This document shows positions 10,901 to 18,152 of a DNA stretch of 64,000 bases, piece by piece; position 1 is the stretch's first letter, and each line of letters begins with the position of its first letter. Source of the stretch: Algoriphagus faecimaris. Lineage in GTDB: Bacteria > Bacteroidota > Bacteroidia > Cytophagales > Cyclobacteriaceae. A program made the translations under genes and the position numbers. The notes under the pieces were generated by a model. That model was not told the origin of the DNA. It saw only the letters and a list, made by a program, of their open reading frames with translations, and did no database searches. The DNA lies in contig NZ_FNAC01000018.1 in the NCBI RefSeq assembly GCF_900101705.1, forward strand, positions 21,703 to 85,702. The letters run 5' to 3'.

Positions 10901-13900
10901 CATCAGGCCTTAAACCAACTCAGCCAGCTACTTGTAGACTTTGGTGCCTTTGAGCTTGCAGAAATATGGCTAAAAAGCCCTGACAATCAAACACTCAACC
11001 TCGCATCCAACTACCTAAAAAAACAAGAGTACGAATCGATCTACAAAAACCAGGATATCCTACACCAACTCGAGAAAGCAAAGGGCTTTCCTGGTACAGT
11101 CTGGCAAAAAAGAGAGATCACGATCTGGAGCGAGTTAGGAACACACCCTGATTTTATTAGAGCGGAGTCTGCCCAAACTTTTGGGTTGAAATCAGGCATA
11201 GGCATCCCTATCGATTCTGGAGATCAGTCCATAGGAGCACTCCTTATTTTCTCAGCTTCCAATTTAGATAACGATCCACATACCCAGTCTATTTTTCAGG
11301 TGATTCAGGAAGTCTTAGGGCAAGAAATCATTCGAAAGCAACAAGAAGAGGAACTCAAGGAGTTTTTTGAAAATGCCCCCGATATCTTGGCCATTGCCTC
11401 ACCAAAGGGTTATTTCACAAAGGTCAATCCCGCTTTTTGTAAATTATTGGGTTACTCAGCCGAAGAACTCACCTTTACTCCATTTTTACAGTTTCTTCAT
11501 CCTGATGATGTACCAGAAACGAGCAAAGAGTACAAGGAAACTATTAGCGGTGAGCGACTGGCACGAAATTTTGTCAACCGGTACCGTACCAAATCCGGTG
11601 AATACCGGTATATATCCTGGAGCTCTTCTGGTTTGTTTGGCAGCGATTCCAATGCTTTTGCCTTTGGCAGAGATATCACAGAACTCAAAAAATTGGAAGA
11701 GCTGCTTCTGCACGCCTCCAAATTATCCAGAGTAGGCGGCTGGGAAGTCAATATCAATACTAATGAGCTTCATTGGTCCAGGACGACCCATGAAATACAT
11801 GAAACTCCGCCTGACTACAAACCCAACTTGGAAGAAGCCATCCTATTTTACAGGGAAGAGTTTCGTGAGATGGTCTCTGAAAAAGTACAACAGGCCATTA
11901 AAACTGGAAAGAAATATGAATTTGAAGCCCCTATCATTACTGCTAAAGGAAAAGAGCGCTGGATTCGATCCATAGGTGAGGCGGAGTTTGCTGAGGGAAA
12001 GTGTATACGTCTATTTGGTTCGATTCAAGACATCCATGAGCGAAAAGAGGTAGAACTTCGATTCAAAAGTGTCTCGGATAGCATACCCGGAGTCATCTTC
12101 CAATACATTCTCTACCCGGATGGCCGAAATGAATTGCGAAATGTCAGCCAAGGCTCCCAAAAAATCTGGGGACTTAGTCCGGAGGATTGTGAGCGGGATA
12201 GTGGACTTATTTGGACTCAGGCAGAACTGGGTGGTGATGTGGAAATTTTAAAGAAAAGCATTCTGGATTCTGCAAAAAACCTGAGCAATTGGAGTTGTGA
12301 ATGGCGAATTCTCTCTCATGAAGGTAAAATCCGATACCTAAACGGCCTCGGTAGCCCTGTAAAAATGGCTGACGGAAGGGTGATTTGGGATAGTTTGATA
12401 CTAGATAGTACAGATCAAAAAACACTCGAAAACCTGCTGGAGCAATCCGCTAGAATGGCCAAAATCGGCAGTTGGGAAGTCAACCCTGATGAGGAACCTC
12501 TTCAATTAATTTGGTCTACTACTACTCGGGAAATTCTAGAAACCGAGTTCTCTAGTGTAGAATTGGAAAAAGCCTATACCTTTTATCAAGAAGATCATAA
12601 ACACCAAGCCAGAGAGGCCATGGATCGGTTGATAAAGTTGGGTGAACCCTTTGATCTCGAATTACTACTGACCACTCCAAAAGGCAATCCAAAATGGGTC
12701 AGATGTATAGGCAATGCCCAAGTAGTAAATGGTCTAGTTCTACAAGCCTTTGGCAGCTTTCAGGATATTCATGATAGAAAGGTTGCGGAACTCGATCTGC
12801 AAGATCTACTTGAGGAGAGAAACACCATCCTAGAAAGTATTGGGGATGGGTTTTTCGCAGTAGACACGGACTTGAATGTGACCTATTGGAATCACATGGC
12901 AGAGCGACTTCTAGAAGTCTCAAGGGACAGTATTTTAGGAAAAAACTTATGGGAAATATTTGATTCTAAATCTAACCCCATCTCTAGGGCCCATTATGAG
13001 CTGGCGCTTAAAACTGGAGAGATTCAACATTTTGAAGATTATTTTTCTGACCTTAAAAAATGGTTTGGTGTTTCAGTATTCCCCTCTGAAGCAGGACTGA
13101 CTGTTTATTTCAAAGATATCACTCATGAAAAAATTGCCAAGGCCGAAGTCGAAGCCTCAAACGAGCGCTTTGAGCTAGTAGCAAAAGCTACGAATGATGC
13201 CATTTGGGACTATGATATAGTGAAAAACCAGTTGTACTGGGGGAATGGCTTCTTGACCCTTTTCGGTTACGATCCGGAAATATTTCACCCCACATTTGAC
13301 AAACTGCTACAGCTCATACACCCAGAAGATCGGGAAAGAATCCGGACAAAAATCCAAAAAATGATGGAAAACAGCGAAGTCAATCATTGGGTGGAAGATT
13401 TTCGTTTTTTAAAATCTGATGGTAATTATTCTTTTGTCATCGATAGGGCTTCCTTTATCCGAAATCCCCAAGGACAGCCCATTCGTGCCATAGGTGCTAT
13501 GTCTGATATGACTGAGCAGAAGTCCTATGAAGAATCACTTAAAAGCCTTAATGAAAACCTTGCCAAACAAGCCAAGGAACTGGCTATATCCAATTCTGAG
13601 TTGGAGCAATTTGCTTATATCGCTTCTCATGATCTCCAAGAGCCACTACGCATGGTGTCAAGTTTTTTGTCCCAATTGGAACGGCGCTACCAGGACCAGT
13701 TGGATGAAAAAGCACTTCGCTACATAGAATTTGCCAAAGGTGGGGCAGTCAGAATGCGACAAATCATTTTGGATCTACTGGAGTTTTCTCGTGTAGGCAA
13801 ACAGGAGGAGGAAGTCAAAACTATAGATCTACGTGAGGTAGTAAATGAGGTAGGGCTTCTTCAAAAGCGCCTGTTGGAAGATAAAAATGGTCAATTGTCC

Positions 13901-14269
13901 TTTGAAGGTCACCACTTGATCAAAGGGTATCCTTCTCCAATCCTTCAAGTGATGCACAATCTAATCGGCAATGCAATCAAATACAGCAGGCAAAACATAC
14001 CACCAATAGTGAAAATTACCTGTGAAGACCAGGAGGATCACTGGGTCATTTCGGTAAAGGATAATGGAATAGGTATCAAGCCTGCGTATTATGACAAAAT
14101 ATTTGTGATTTTCCAGCGATTGCATCGAAAGGAAGAATATAACGGAACAGGAATGGGCTTGGCCATTGTGAAGAAAATAGTTGAAAGTCTTGGTGGTCAA
14201 ATTTGGGTAGAATCAGAATGGGAAAAAGGCAGTACATTTACCTTTACCCTACCTAAAAGCATATTGTGA
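7919..14269 (+). CDS. Giant soluble multi-PAS/GAF sensor histidine kinase
   Basis: A 2,116-aa kinase with no signal peptide or membrane segment, so probably cytoplasmic. Order by eye: GAF (about 15-160), four PAS/PAC units (about 176-685), GAF (690-845), PAS (855-975), GAF (985-1140), about six more PAS units (1145-1870), then HisKA and HATPase. The H box ASHDLQEPLRM places the phospho-acceptor at His1904; HNLIGNAIKYS is the N box, DNGIGIK G1 and GMGLAIVKK G2. Several PAS units are close copies (ERFELV/ERYELV ... F.W....F..F), indicating growth by internal duplication. No receiver domain is fused; a receiver gene follows 80 bp downstream. The combination of GAF and many PAS domains suggests integration of small-molecule, redox or light cues. 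Ligands cannot be told. Confidence 0.95.
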   Translation: MRPLENIANITEALIEELIETGSEKEFDDIADLAAELCQVPYAFISFFIQGKQIFKANKGLKPPIISLEHSLCSQLLHRPDEVTVLEDARKDPKFKTNPLVQSKDGISFHAGAPLIASNGAVLGSICVMDKVPRKLHESQIAGLKILASQVIHLVKLKQQKLELERTQEEFKKEHIRLNNIIKATQVGTWEWDILEDKLTYSESWAQMIGYSLDELGEITRKTREQFIHPEDLDTSQEWLQNCLSGKSPFYECEVRMKHKNGSWVWVLDRGQVMEYDSSGRPLRMFGTHTDITAQVIANEEIIIREKRFRTLVENSDDAFAILNSEGKPSYVSPSIHRVLGYTEQEIMGKSLADIIHPDDYSGVERQVLNSLEEPGVPMPAHTARVKHKNGSWRWISATVTNMFHDPVINGIIDNFKDITAEHLAKQQLLKSEKKFKILAQEGADLIAIIKGGKYDYLSPNYEYYFGGPPENFLGHSAIQFIHHEDLERVNKEYSLIQEKKQIKGRPFRMKHVKDGWRWLQSVATNLSDDPDIEGIVVNSVDVTEVITAQNLLRKSNDRFELVMKAGSESIWDFNPKNQELFLGEGFQKNFKLPILSEAENNELINQSIHQEDRESVVESFRNTLKDREQTTWIKEFKLVKGNGEIAYVHDKAIILRDGLGKAIRVVGAMRDVSREHYFRALESIEKKAMEASLLENACEKEIFDDLILRLEGLIPDLHGSIIRIRDEKLHNLSSPSLDPEHIAKIEGLPIGPNQGSCGTAAFLNKKILVNDVFDSPYWKDYQDLAKSYHIGACWSFPVISPESKAIGTVAYYFPNPKTPCEQELATLERTHRLVSILMAKFDYLEKIKRSNERYELVNKSTNEAIFDWDVEKDHFTWGESFTRVFGHPVDGANFSLAQWTELMHQEDVGKKSKEWDEFIISPDQTRWENTFRFLKSDGSYAFVEEKAFMIRDQHGKAIRMIGVLRDQTQLRIDQEKKELKSKISELFKVEQSLHQALNQLSQLLVDFGAFELAEIWLKSPDNQTLNLASNYLKKQEYESIYKNQDILHQLEKAKGFPGTVWQKREITIWSELGTHPDFIRAESAQTFGLKSGIGIPIDSGDQSIGALLIFSASNLDNDPHTQSIFQVIQEVLGQEIIRKQQEEELKEFFENAPDILAIASPKGYFTKVNPAFCKLLGYSAEELTFTPFLQFLHPDDVPETSKEYKETISGERLARNFVNRYRTKSGEYRYISWSSSGLFGSDSNAFAFGRDITELKKLEELLLHASKLSRVGGWEVNINTNELHWSRTTHEIHETPPDYKPNLEEAILFYREEFREMVSEKVQQAIKTGKKYEFEAPIITAKGKERWIRSIGEAEFAEGKCIRLFGSIQDIHERKEVELRFKSVSDSIPGVIFQYILYPDGRNELRNVSQGSQKIWGLSPEDCERDSGLIWTQAELGGDVEILKKSILDSAKNLSNWSCEWRILSHEGKIRYLNGLGSPVKMADGRVIWDSLILDSTDQKTLENLLEQSARMAKIGSWEVNPDEEPLQLIWSTTTREILETEFSSVELEKAYTFYQEDHKHQAREAMDRLIKLGEPFDLELLLTTPKGNPKWVRCIGNAQVVNGLVLQAFGSFQDIHDRKVAELDLQDLLEERNTILESIGDGFFAVDTDLNVTYWNHMAERLLEVSRDSILGKNLWEIFDSKSNPISRAHYELALKTGEIQHFEDYFSDLKKWFGVSVFPSEAGLTVYFKDITHEKIAKAEVEASNERFELVAKATNDAIWDYDIVKNQLYWGNGFLTLFGYDPEIFHPTFDKLLQLIHPEDRERIRTKIQKMMENSEVNHWVEDFRFLKSDGNYSFVIDRASFIRNPQGQPIRAIGAMSDMTEQKSYEESLKSLNENLAKQAKELAISNSELEQFAYIASHDLQEPLRMVSSFLSQLERRYQDQLDEKALRYIEFAKGGAVRMRQIILDLLEFSRVGKQEEEVKTIDLREVVNEVGLLQKRLLEDKNGQLSFEGHHLIKGYPSPILQVMHNLIGNAIKYSRQNIPPIVKITCEDQEDHWVISVKDNGIGIKPAYYDKIFVIFQRLHRKEEYNGTGMGLAIVKKIVESLGGQIWVESEWEKGSTFTFTLPKSIL

Positions 14270-14349
14270 TCGCCACATCTCTCCCAGCTTACCTAAAAAT
14301 AAGCTGAGGATCTACGATGTAAAATCACATTCTAATAAATTGAAGAATA

Positions 14350-14784
14350 ATGAGACAAATGCACATTTTATTGATAGAAGATAATGAAGGAGACATCCTT
14401 CTCATCAAGGAGGCCCTCTCCAATAGACCTACTGTCAAAAAAATATCCGTAGCCACTGATGGTCAACAAGGCATCGACTTTGTTACTCAGAAGGGAGTAT
14501 ATATCGATGCGCTCCAACCTGATTTGATTTTATTGGACATCAATTTGCCGCTGAAGAACGGTCACGAAGTCCTCCACACCTTAAAAACAGATAGTAAGAC
14601 CAAGCACATCCCCATCATCGTCCTGACGACCTCTTCTTCTCCCGATGACATCAACAAAAGTTATCAGTCATTTGCAAATCTTTACGTGACCAAACCAGTG
14701 GATATGGATGCCTTTGATGATGCGATTTCGGCTATAGAATCCTATTGGTCGGGGATGGTCAAACTACCAAAAATATCTGCCTAG
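14350..14784 (+). CDS. Single-domain response regulator (Rcp1-like)
   Basis: A 144-aa stand-alone receiver domain. The acidic pocket is LLIEDNEGD near residues 7-15, the phospho-acceptor is Asp63 in LLLDINLPLKNG, the conserved threonine lies in IVLTTSSS and the lysine in VTKPVD. There is no output domain, as in Rcp1-type regulators that often pair with phytochrome-like or PAS/GAF kinases. It starts 80 bp after the giant kinase on the same strand and is its likely partner. Its TAG stop overlaps the stop of the opposing regulator gene in one CTAG. Confidence 0.93.
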   Translation: MRQMHILLIEDNEGDILLIKEALSNRPTVKKISVATDGQQGIDFVTQKGVYIDALQPDLILLDINLPLKNGHEVLHTLKTDSKTKHIPIIVLTTSSSPDDINKSYQSFANLYVTKPVDMDAFDDAISAIESYWSGMVKLPKISA

Positions 14785-15218
14785 TCTTCTTGAGGTGTGA
14801 CTTTAGCTAAATAATCGTCTAAGATTCCCTGGATTCCATTTTTATTCATGGGTTTGTGATAGTAACCTTTGACCATAGGATAGGAAAGCCCCCTATTTCG
14901 CTCCGACAAGGAAATAGAACTAGTCAAAATCACAATAAAAAACCTCTTTTGAAGGCTTTGATCTAGTTGAGAAAACTCTTCTAAAAATTGCCAGCCGTCC
15001 ATTTCAGGCATATTCAAATCCAAAAACACCAGATTGGAATAATCGCTCAAAGCAAGATGATCTTTTTTTGAAATTGCATCCATGAGCTGATTTCCATCAT
15101 ACAAGGAAATAAAAGGAATACGCACCTCTATTTTGCTCAAATTTTTCTTAGCAATAAGATGAAAAGACGGATCATCATCGACTAAGATTATATTTTTTAA
15201 AAATTCTTCTAATTCCAT
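14781..15218 (-). CDS. Single-domain response regulator
   Basis: A 145-aa receiver domain with DDD at residues 14-16, phospho-acceptor Asp67 in VFLDLNMPEMDGW, the threonine in VILTSS and the lysine in YYHKPM. It has no DNA-binding domain, so it probably acts by protein contact or in a phosphorelay. It lies tail to tail with the other receiver gene, overlapping by 4 bp. Being on the other strand, it may serve the histidine-less kinase, the giant kinase or a kinase elsewhere; the sequence does not decide. Confidence 0.93.
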   Translation of the reverse strand: MELEEFLKNIILVDDDPSFHLIAKKNLSKIEVRIPFISLYDGNQLMDAISKKDHLALSDYSNLVFLDLNMPEMDGWQFLEEFSQLDQSLQKRFFIVILTSSISLSERNRGLSYPMVKGYYHKPMNKNGIQGILDDYLAKVTPQED

Positions 15219-15323
15219 TTCTTCAATAAGCTATATCATTACAAAATTCGAAAATTTTTCATTCAATCCACTTAAAAAGCGCTCTAATAATCAGATAGTT
15301 ACAACTTAAACTTGAGATCAGAC

Positions 15324-15875
15324 TTACCCCTCTTTACCACTACTTCCTCTAAACTGATCTTCTTTGTATGCAAACAACACATTAAAAGTGGTCAATGACC
15401 CGTAACACCTGGTAATGTACTGTTGCAAATGAACCCTGTCTTCATCATCAAGTTTAGGGTGATTATTGATGTTTTGTTCCAAAACCCTAAGCTTCTCTCT
15501 TACCATTACGATTTTGTGGAAAAAAGTTTCCATGGAAATTTCCTTTGTCTGAAGCGTGGTATCTCCAGGCAGAAAAGTAACAACTCCTCCGATCCACTTC
15601 CCTCCTAGCGGCACAATAGGTGCTCTCTCAGAGGTATTGATTAAAGCTTCCCGGATAGCCTTCTCTACATCCCGCATGGTCAACATGGGAAAATCAGGTT
15701 TCTTTGCCTCTTCTACAGTAAACCCCTCATAATCTCTGGCGAGCGTTTTAATCTCCTCGCTTTCATAAAAGTAGATCTTATAAAATTTTTCATCTGCCGA
15801 GAGGATCATTCCTGTACCAAATTTAGAATGAGAAAGTTTACTTCCCGGTGCCAATTCACTTGCTGTAGACGACAT
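15324..15875 (-). CDS. Conserved-looking hypothetical protein with tudor-like N-terminus, 183 aa
   Basis: The first about 50 residues (PGSKLSHSKFGTGMIL...KIYFYES.EIKTL) resemble the small beta-barrel found at the C-terminus of UvrD/PcrA helicases, where 'V.H..FG.G.V' is typical. The remainder is unknown, with a GGKWIGG segment near 92 and a helical C-terminal half. A role in binding a polymerase or nucleic acid is a guess from the barrel-like segment. It is monocistronic by position. Confidence 0.6.
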   Translation of the reverse strand: MSSTASELAPGSKLSHSKFGTGMILSADEKFYKIYFYESEEIKTLARDYEGFTVEEAKKPDFPMLTMRDVEKAIREALINTSERAPIVPLGGKWIGGVVTFLPGDTTLQTKEISMETFFHKIVMVREKLRVLEQNINNHPKLDDEDRVHLQQYITRCYGSLTTFNVLFAYKEDQFRGSSGKEG

Positions 15876-16213
15876 ACCTATCCATGTATTATGTTAATAT
15901 TCACGATTAAAAATCAATACACTTGATTTCATAGAACAAAATTAATCCATTTACAGCAAGTTGGAATGGACTTATTACAATCCTAAGCAGATTTTGATAT
16001 GAGGTTCAGTACTTGTTTGATCGTGCTGATCTATCTTTTTTCTGAATTGAAAAATTAAAATAAAAAGGGAATTATTAAATCATTCTAAGAGAAAGCGAAA
16101 AGCGCTCAAATCTACTTTCTGAGACTCTCTCCTGAGCATAAAAAGAGACTTCCTCTTTAAAGCTGCTGATAATCAGCTAGGAAGTAATAGGATTGGAAAG
16201 AATAAAGACAAGC
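15876..16213. other. Gene-free intergenic stretch upstream of SRP RNA
   Basis: AT-rich, about 340 bp. A short inverted repeat (AGCTGctgataatCAGCT, about 16161-16178) is present. I see no convincing reading frame or strong terminator. It must hold the promoter of the minus-strand 183-aa gene. Confidence 0.5.
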
Positions 16214-16245
16214 TATTGATTTGAGTAGATTTTAGCGTACATTTG
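16214..16245 (+). promoter_or_regulatory. Bacteroidetes-type promoter of the SRP RNA gene
   Basis: A -33 element TATTG (16214-16218) is followed by 19 bp and TACATTTG (16238-16245), matching the TAnnTTTG -7 consensus of Bacteroidetes. The predicted start, 5-7 bp downstream, coincides with the 5' strand of the SRP RNA closing helix. Confidence 0.75.
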
Positions 16246-16249
16246 TGCC

Positions 16250-16337
16250 CTAGCGGCACGACCAGCTCCTGCTGAATCCCCCAGGTCCGGAAGGAAGCAA
16301 GGGTAGGCGGTTGTAGCGGTGCGATGCCGCTTCTTTT
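16250..16337 (+). ncRNA. ffs: Small signal recognition particle RNA (4.5S-type)
   Basis: The diagnostic SRP tetraloop region GGTCCGGAAGGAAGCA lies at 16284-16299 and is followed by the pairing strand GGGTAGGC. An outer helix forms between AGCGGCA (16252-16258) and TGCCGCT (16325-16331). A T run at 16334-16339 follows. The size, near 90 nt, fits the short bacterial SRP RNA that binds Ffh and delivers membrane proteins to the translocon. A short frame on the opposite strand is a shadow. Confidence 0.95.
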
Positions 16338-16393
16338 TTGCCCTAAAATCAATGCCTGCAACTTTTTAGCGTTCTATAACAGGATTAATCTTT

Positions 16394-16401
16394 TAACTTT
16401 G
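16394..16401 (+). promoter_or_regulatory. Probable -7 element of the transaldolase gene
   Basis: TAACTTTG matches TAnnTTTG and lies 70 bp ahead of the start codon. A T-rich -33-like region is around 16363-16367, somewhat far (about 26 bp), so only the -7 box is firm. Confidence 0.5.
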
Positions 16402-16471
16402 TTACGTTTAGTATCGGGTAGCGCTTTAGCTAGATCCGAGCAATAGTTTACCATTTATAAAACCTCTCAAC

Positions 16472-17131
16472 ATGAAATTCTTTATTGACACAGCCAATCT
16501 TGACGAAATCCGCGAAGCTTACGACTTAGGCGTACTTGATGGCGTAACCACCAATCCCTCCTTAATGGCAAAAGAGGGAATCTCTGGTGAAGAAAATGTA
16601 CGCGCACACTACAAAGCGATCTGTGACATAGTCGATGACAAAGTAAGTGCAGAGGTAATCGCCACTGATTTTGAGGGAATGATCAGAGAAGGTAAAGAAT
16701 TAGCAAAAATTGACGACAAGATCGTAGTTAAAATACCTATGATCAAGGAAGGAGTCAAAGCCATTAAATATTTTCACAGTGAAGGTATCCGTACCAACTG
16801 TACTTTAGTGTTCTCTTCTGGTCAGGCGCTTTTAGCAGCCAAGGCAGGAGCCAGTTATGTTTCTCCTTTTATCGGTAGATTGGATGATATTTCATTTGAC
16901 GGGTTGGAGCTGATTGAGCAGATTGTTCATATTTATCAGACCTACGGCTATGCTACTGAGGTACTTGCCGCTTCTGTTCGCCATACCATGCACCTCATCA
17001 AATGCGCTGAGATAGGAGCCGACGTAGTGACTTGCCCGCTCAAAGTGATCACCGGACTGCTTAAGCACCCACTTACTGATTCTGGATTGGCACAGTTTCT
17101 GGCAGATCATGCCAAAGCCGCTGGAAAATAA
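16472..17131 (+). CDS. fsa: Transaldolase / fructose-6-phosphate aldolase-type (TalC family)
   Basis: A 219-aa member of the short transaldolase family, a TIM barrel. MKFFIDTANLDEIREA at the start, GVTTNPSL, and KIPM (Schiff-base lysine region) are family landmarks; TNCTLVFS and SPFIGRLDD follow. It transfers dihydroxyacetone units in the non-oxidative pentose phosphate pathway, or cleaves fructose 6-phosphate; short homologues can do either, and I cannot tell which from sequence. It is followed by a terminator and so probably monocistronic. Confidence 0.93.
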   Translation: MKFFIDTANLDEIREAYDLGVLDGVTTNPSLMAKEGISGEENVRAHYKAICDIVDDKVSAEVIATDFEGMIREGKELAKIDDKIVVKIPMIKEGVKAIKYFHSEGIRTNCTLVFSSGQALLAAKAGASYVSPFIGRLDDISFDGLELIEQIVHIYQTYGYATEVLAASVRHTMHLIKCAEIGADVVTCPLKVITGLLKHPLTDSGLAQFLADHAKAAGK

Positions 17132-17141
17132 ATCACAAGTA

Positions 17142-17173
17142 GGTTGGTCAACTCATGGCCAACCGCTTTTTTT
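17142..17173 (+). terminator. Rho-independent terminator after transaldolase
   Basis: GGTTGG (17142-17147) pairs with CCAACC (17159-17164), followed by a run of seven T. It lies 11 bp after the stop codon. Confidence 0.8.
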
Positions 17174-17181
17174 GAAACAAC

Positions 17182-17385
17182 ATGTACATCATCAAAGTAA
17201 AAGGAAAAGCAAAAATACCTGACTACATTCAGATTAGGGATGAGAATTTCGTTTTGGTCGCTTATTTTAGAGCAGATAGACCGATGAAAAATATTGAGAA
17301 ATTTGGGCTAGAGGGAAAAGAGCAAGCCCTAGAGGAACTCATCAAAAATCTACCCTTCGGGAAATTGCAAAAATTAGAACTTTAA
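17182..17385 (+). CDS. Small conserved-looking protein, 67 aa, upstream of ftsE
   Basis: Basic N-terminus (MYIIKVKGKAKIPDYIQIRD) that reads as a few beta strands, then a helical acidic stretch (EGKEQALEELIKNLPFGK). There is no signal peptide or membrane segment. The stop lies 2 bp before the ATG of ftsE, so the two are almost certainly co-translated. I do not recognise the family. Tight coupling suggests a role with the FtsE ATPase in cell-wall or division control, but this is inference. Confidence 0.7.
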   Translation: MYIIKVKGKAKIPDYIQIRDENFVLVAYFRADRPMKNIEKFGLEGKEQALEELIKNLPFGKLQKLEL

Positions 17386-17387
17386 CC

Positions 17388-18098
17388 ATGGACTTCAGTA
17401 CTCAAGCGGTTCTTAAAGTAGATCAAGCTACTATTTTTCAGGGAGTAGATCCTGTACTCAGTAATGTCAGCTTCTCAGTAGAGCAGCATGAGTTTGTATT
17501 TCTAATCGGTAAAACAGGAAGCGGAAAAAGCTCCTTGCTCAAAACACTCTACGCGGACCTTCCATTAAGAAGCGGTACAGTAGAAATCGCTGGATTTGAC
17601 TTGACAAAAATCAAAAATTCGGAGGTACCTTTTTTGAGAAGAAAACTTGGGATTATCTTTCAAGACTTTCAGCTTTTCAACGACCGGACAGTAGCCGAAA
17701 ACTTAGCCTTTGTAATGAAGGCAACCGGATGGAAAGACAAAGTGAAAATCAAGGAAAGAATGGCTGAGGTACTTTTGCTTGTCGGTTTAAATAATGCCTC
17801 ATCAAAAATGCCTCATCAGCTCTCGGGAGGGGAGCAGCAGCGGGTAGTAATCGCCCGGGCACTTCTGAACGAACCCTCTATTCTTTTGGCGGATGAACCT
17901 ACAGGAAACTTGGATCCAGATGTGGCGGATGGGATTTTCAAGCTCTTCCAAGAAATCAATAAAAAGGGAACCGCTATATTGATGGCCACACACAATCACG
18001 AGCTATTGAGAAAGTATCCTTACCGTGTATTAAAATGCGAAGCAGGAAAACTTTTGGATAGTCAGACGCATGACGTTTCCTTTGGTACGTCGTATTAA
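17388..18098 (+). CDS. ftsE: Cell-division ABC transporter ATPase FtsE
   Basis: A 236-aa ABC ATPase. Walker A is GKTGSGKSS, the Q loop is IIFQDFQLF, the signature LSGGEQQRVVIARAL, Walker B ILLADEPTGNLDP and the switch histidine is in ATHNHEL. DFQLFNDRTVAENLAFVMKA is typical of FtsE rather than LolD. FtsE works with the membrane protein FtsX to regulate peptidoglycan hydrolases at the septum. No ftsX follows: the next gene is a protease lipoprotein, so FtsX must be encoded elsewhere. Confidence 0.9.
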   Translation: MDFSTQAVLKVDQATIFQGVDPVLSNVSFSVEQHEFVFLIGKTGSGKSSLLKTLYADLPLRSGTVEIAGFDLTKIKNSEVPFLRRKLGIIFQDFQLFNDRTVAENLAFVMKATGWKDKVKIKERMAEVLLLVGLNNASSKMPHQLSGGEQQRVVIARALLNEPSILLADEPTGNLDPDVADGIFKLFQEINKKGTAILMATHNHELLRKYPYRVLKCEAGKLLDSQTHDVSFGTSY

Positions 18099-18152
18099 TC
18101 AAAACAAACAAAAAAGTAAACCGTTTCTAAGTAGAAGATAATCACTAAAGAT

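Noticed and set aside
16173..16361. Minus-strand frame over the SRP RNA
   Set aside because: The conserved SRP RNA loop, closing helix and promoter on the plus strand explain the region fully.
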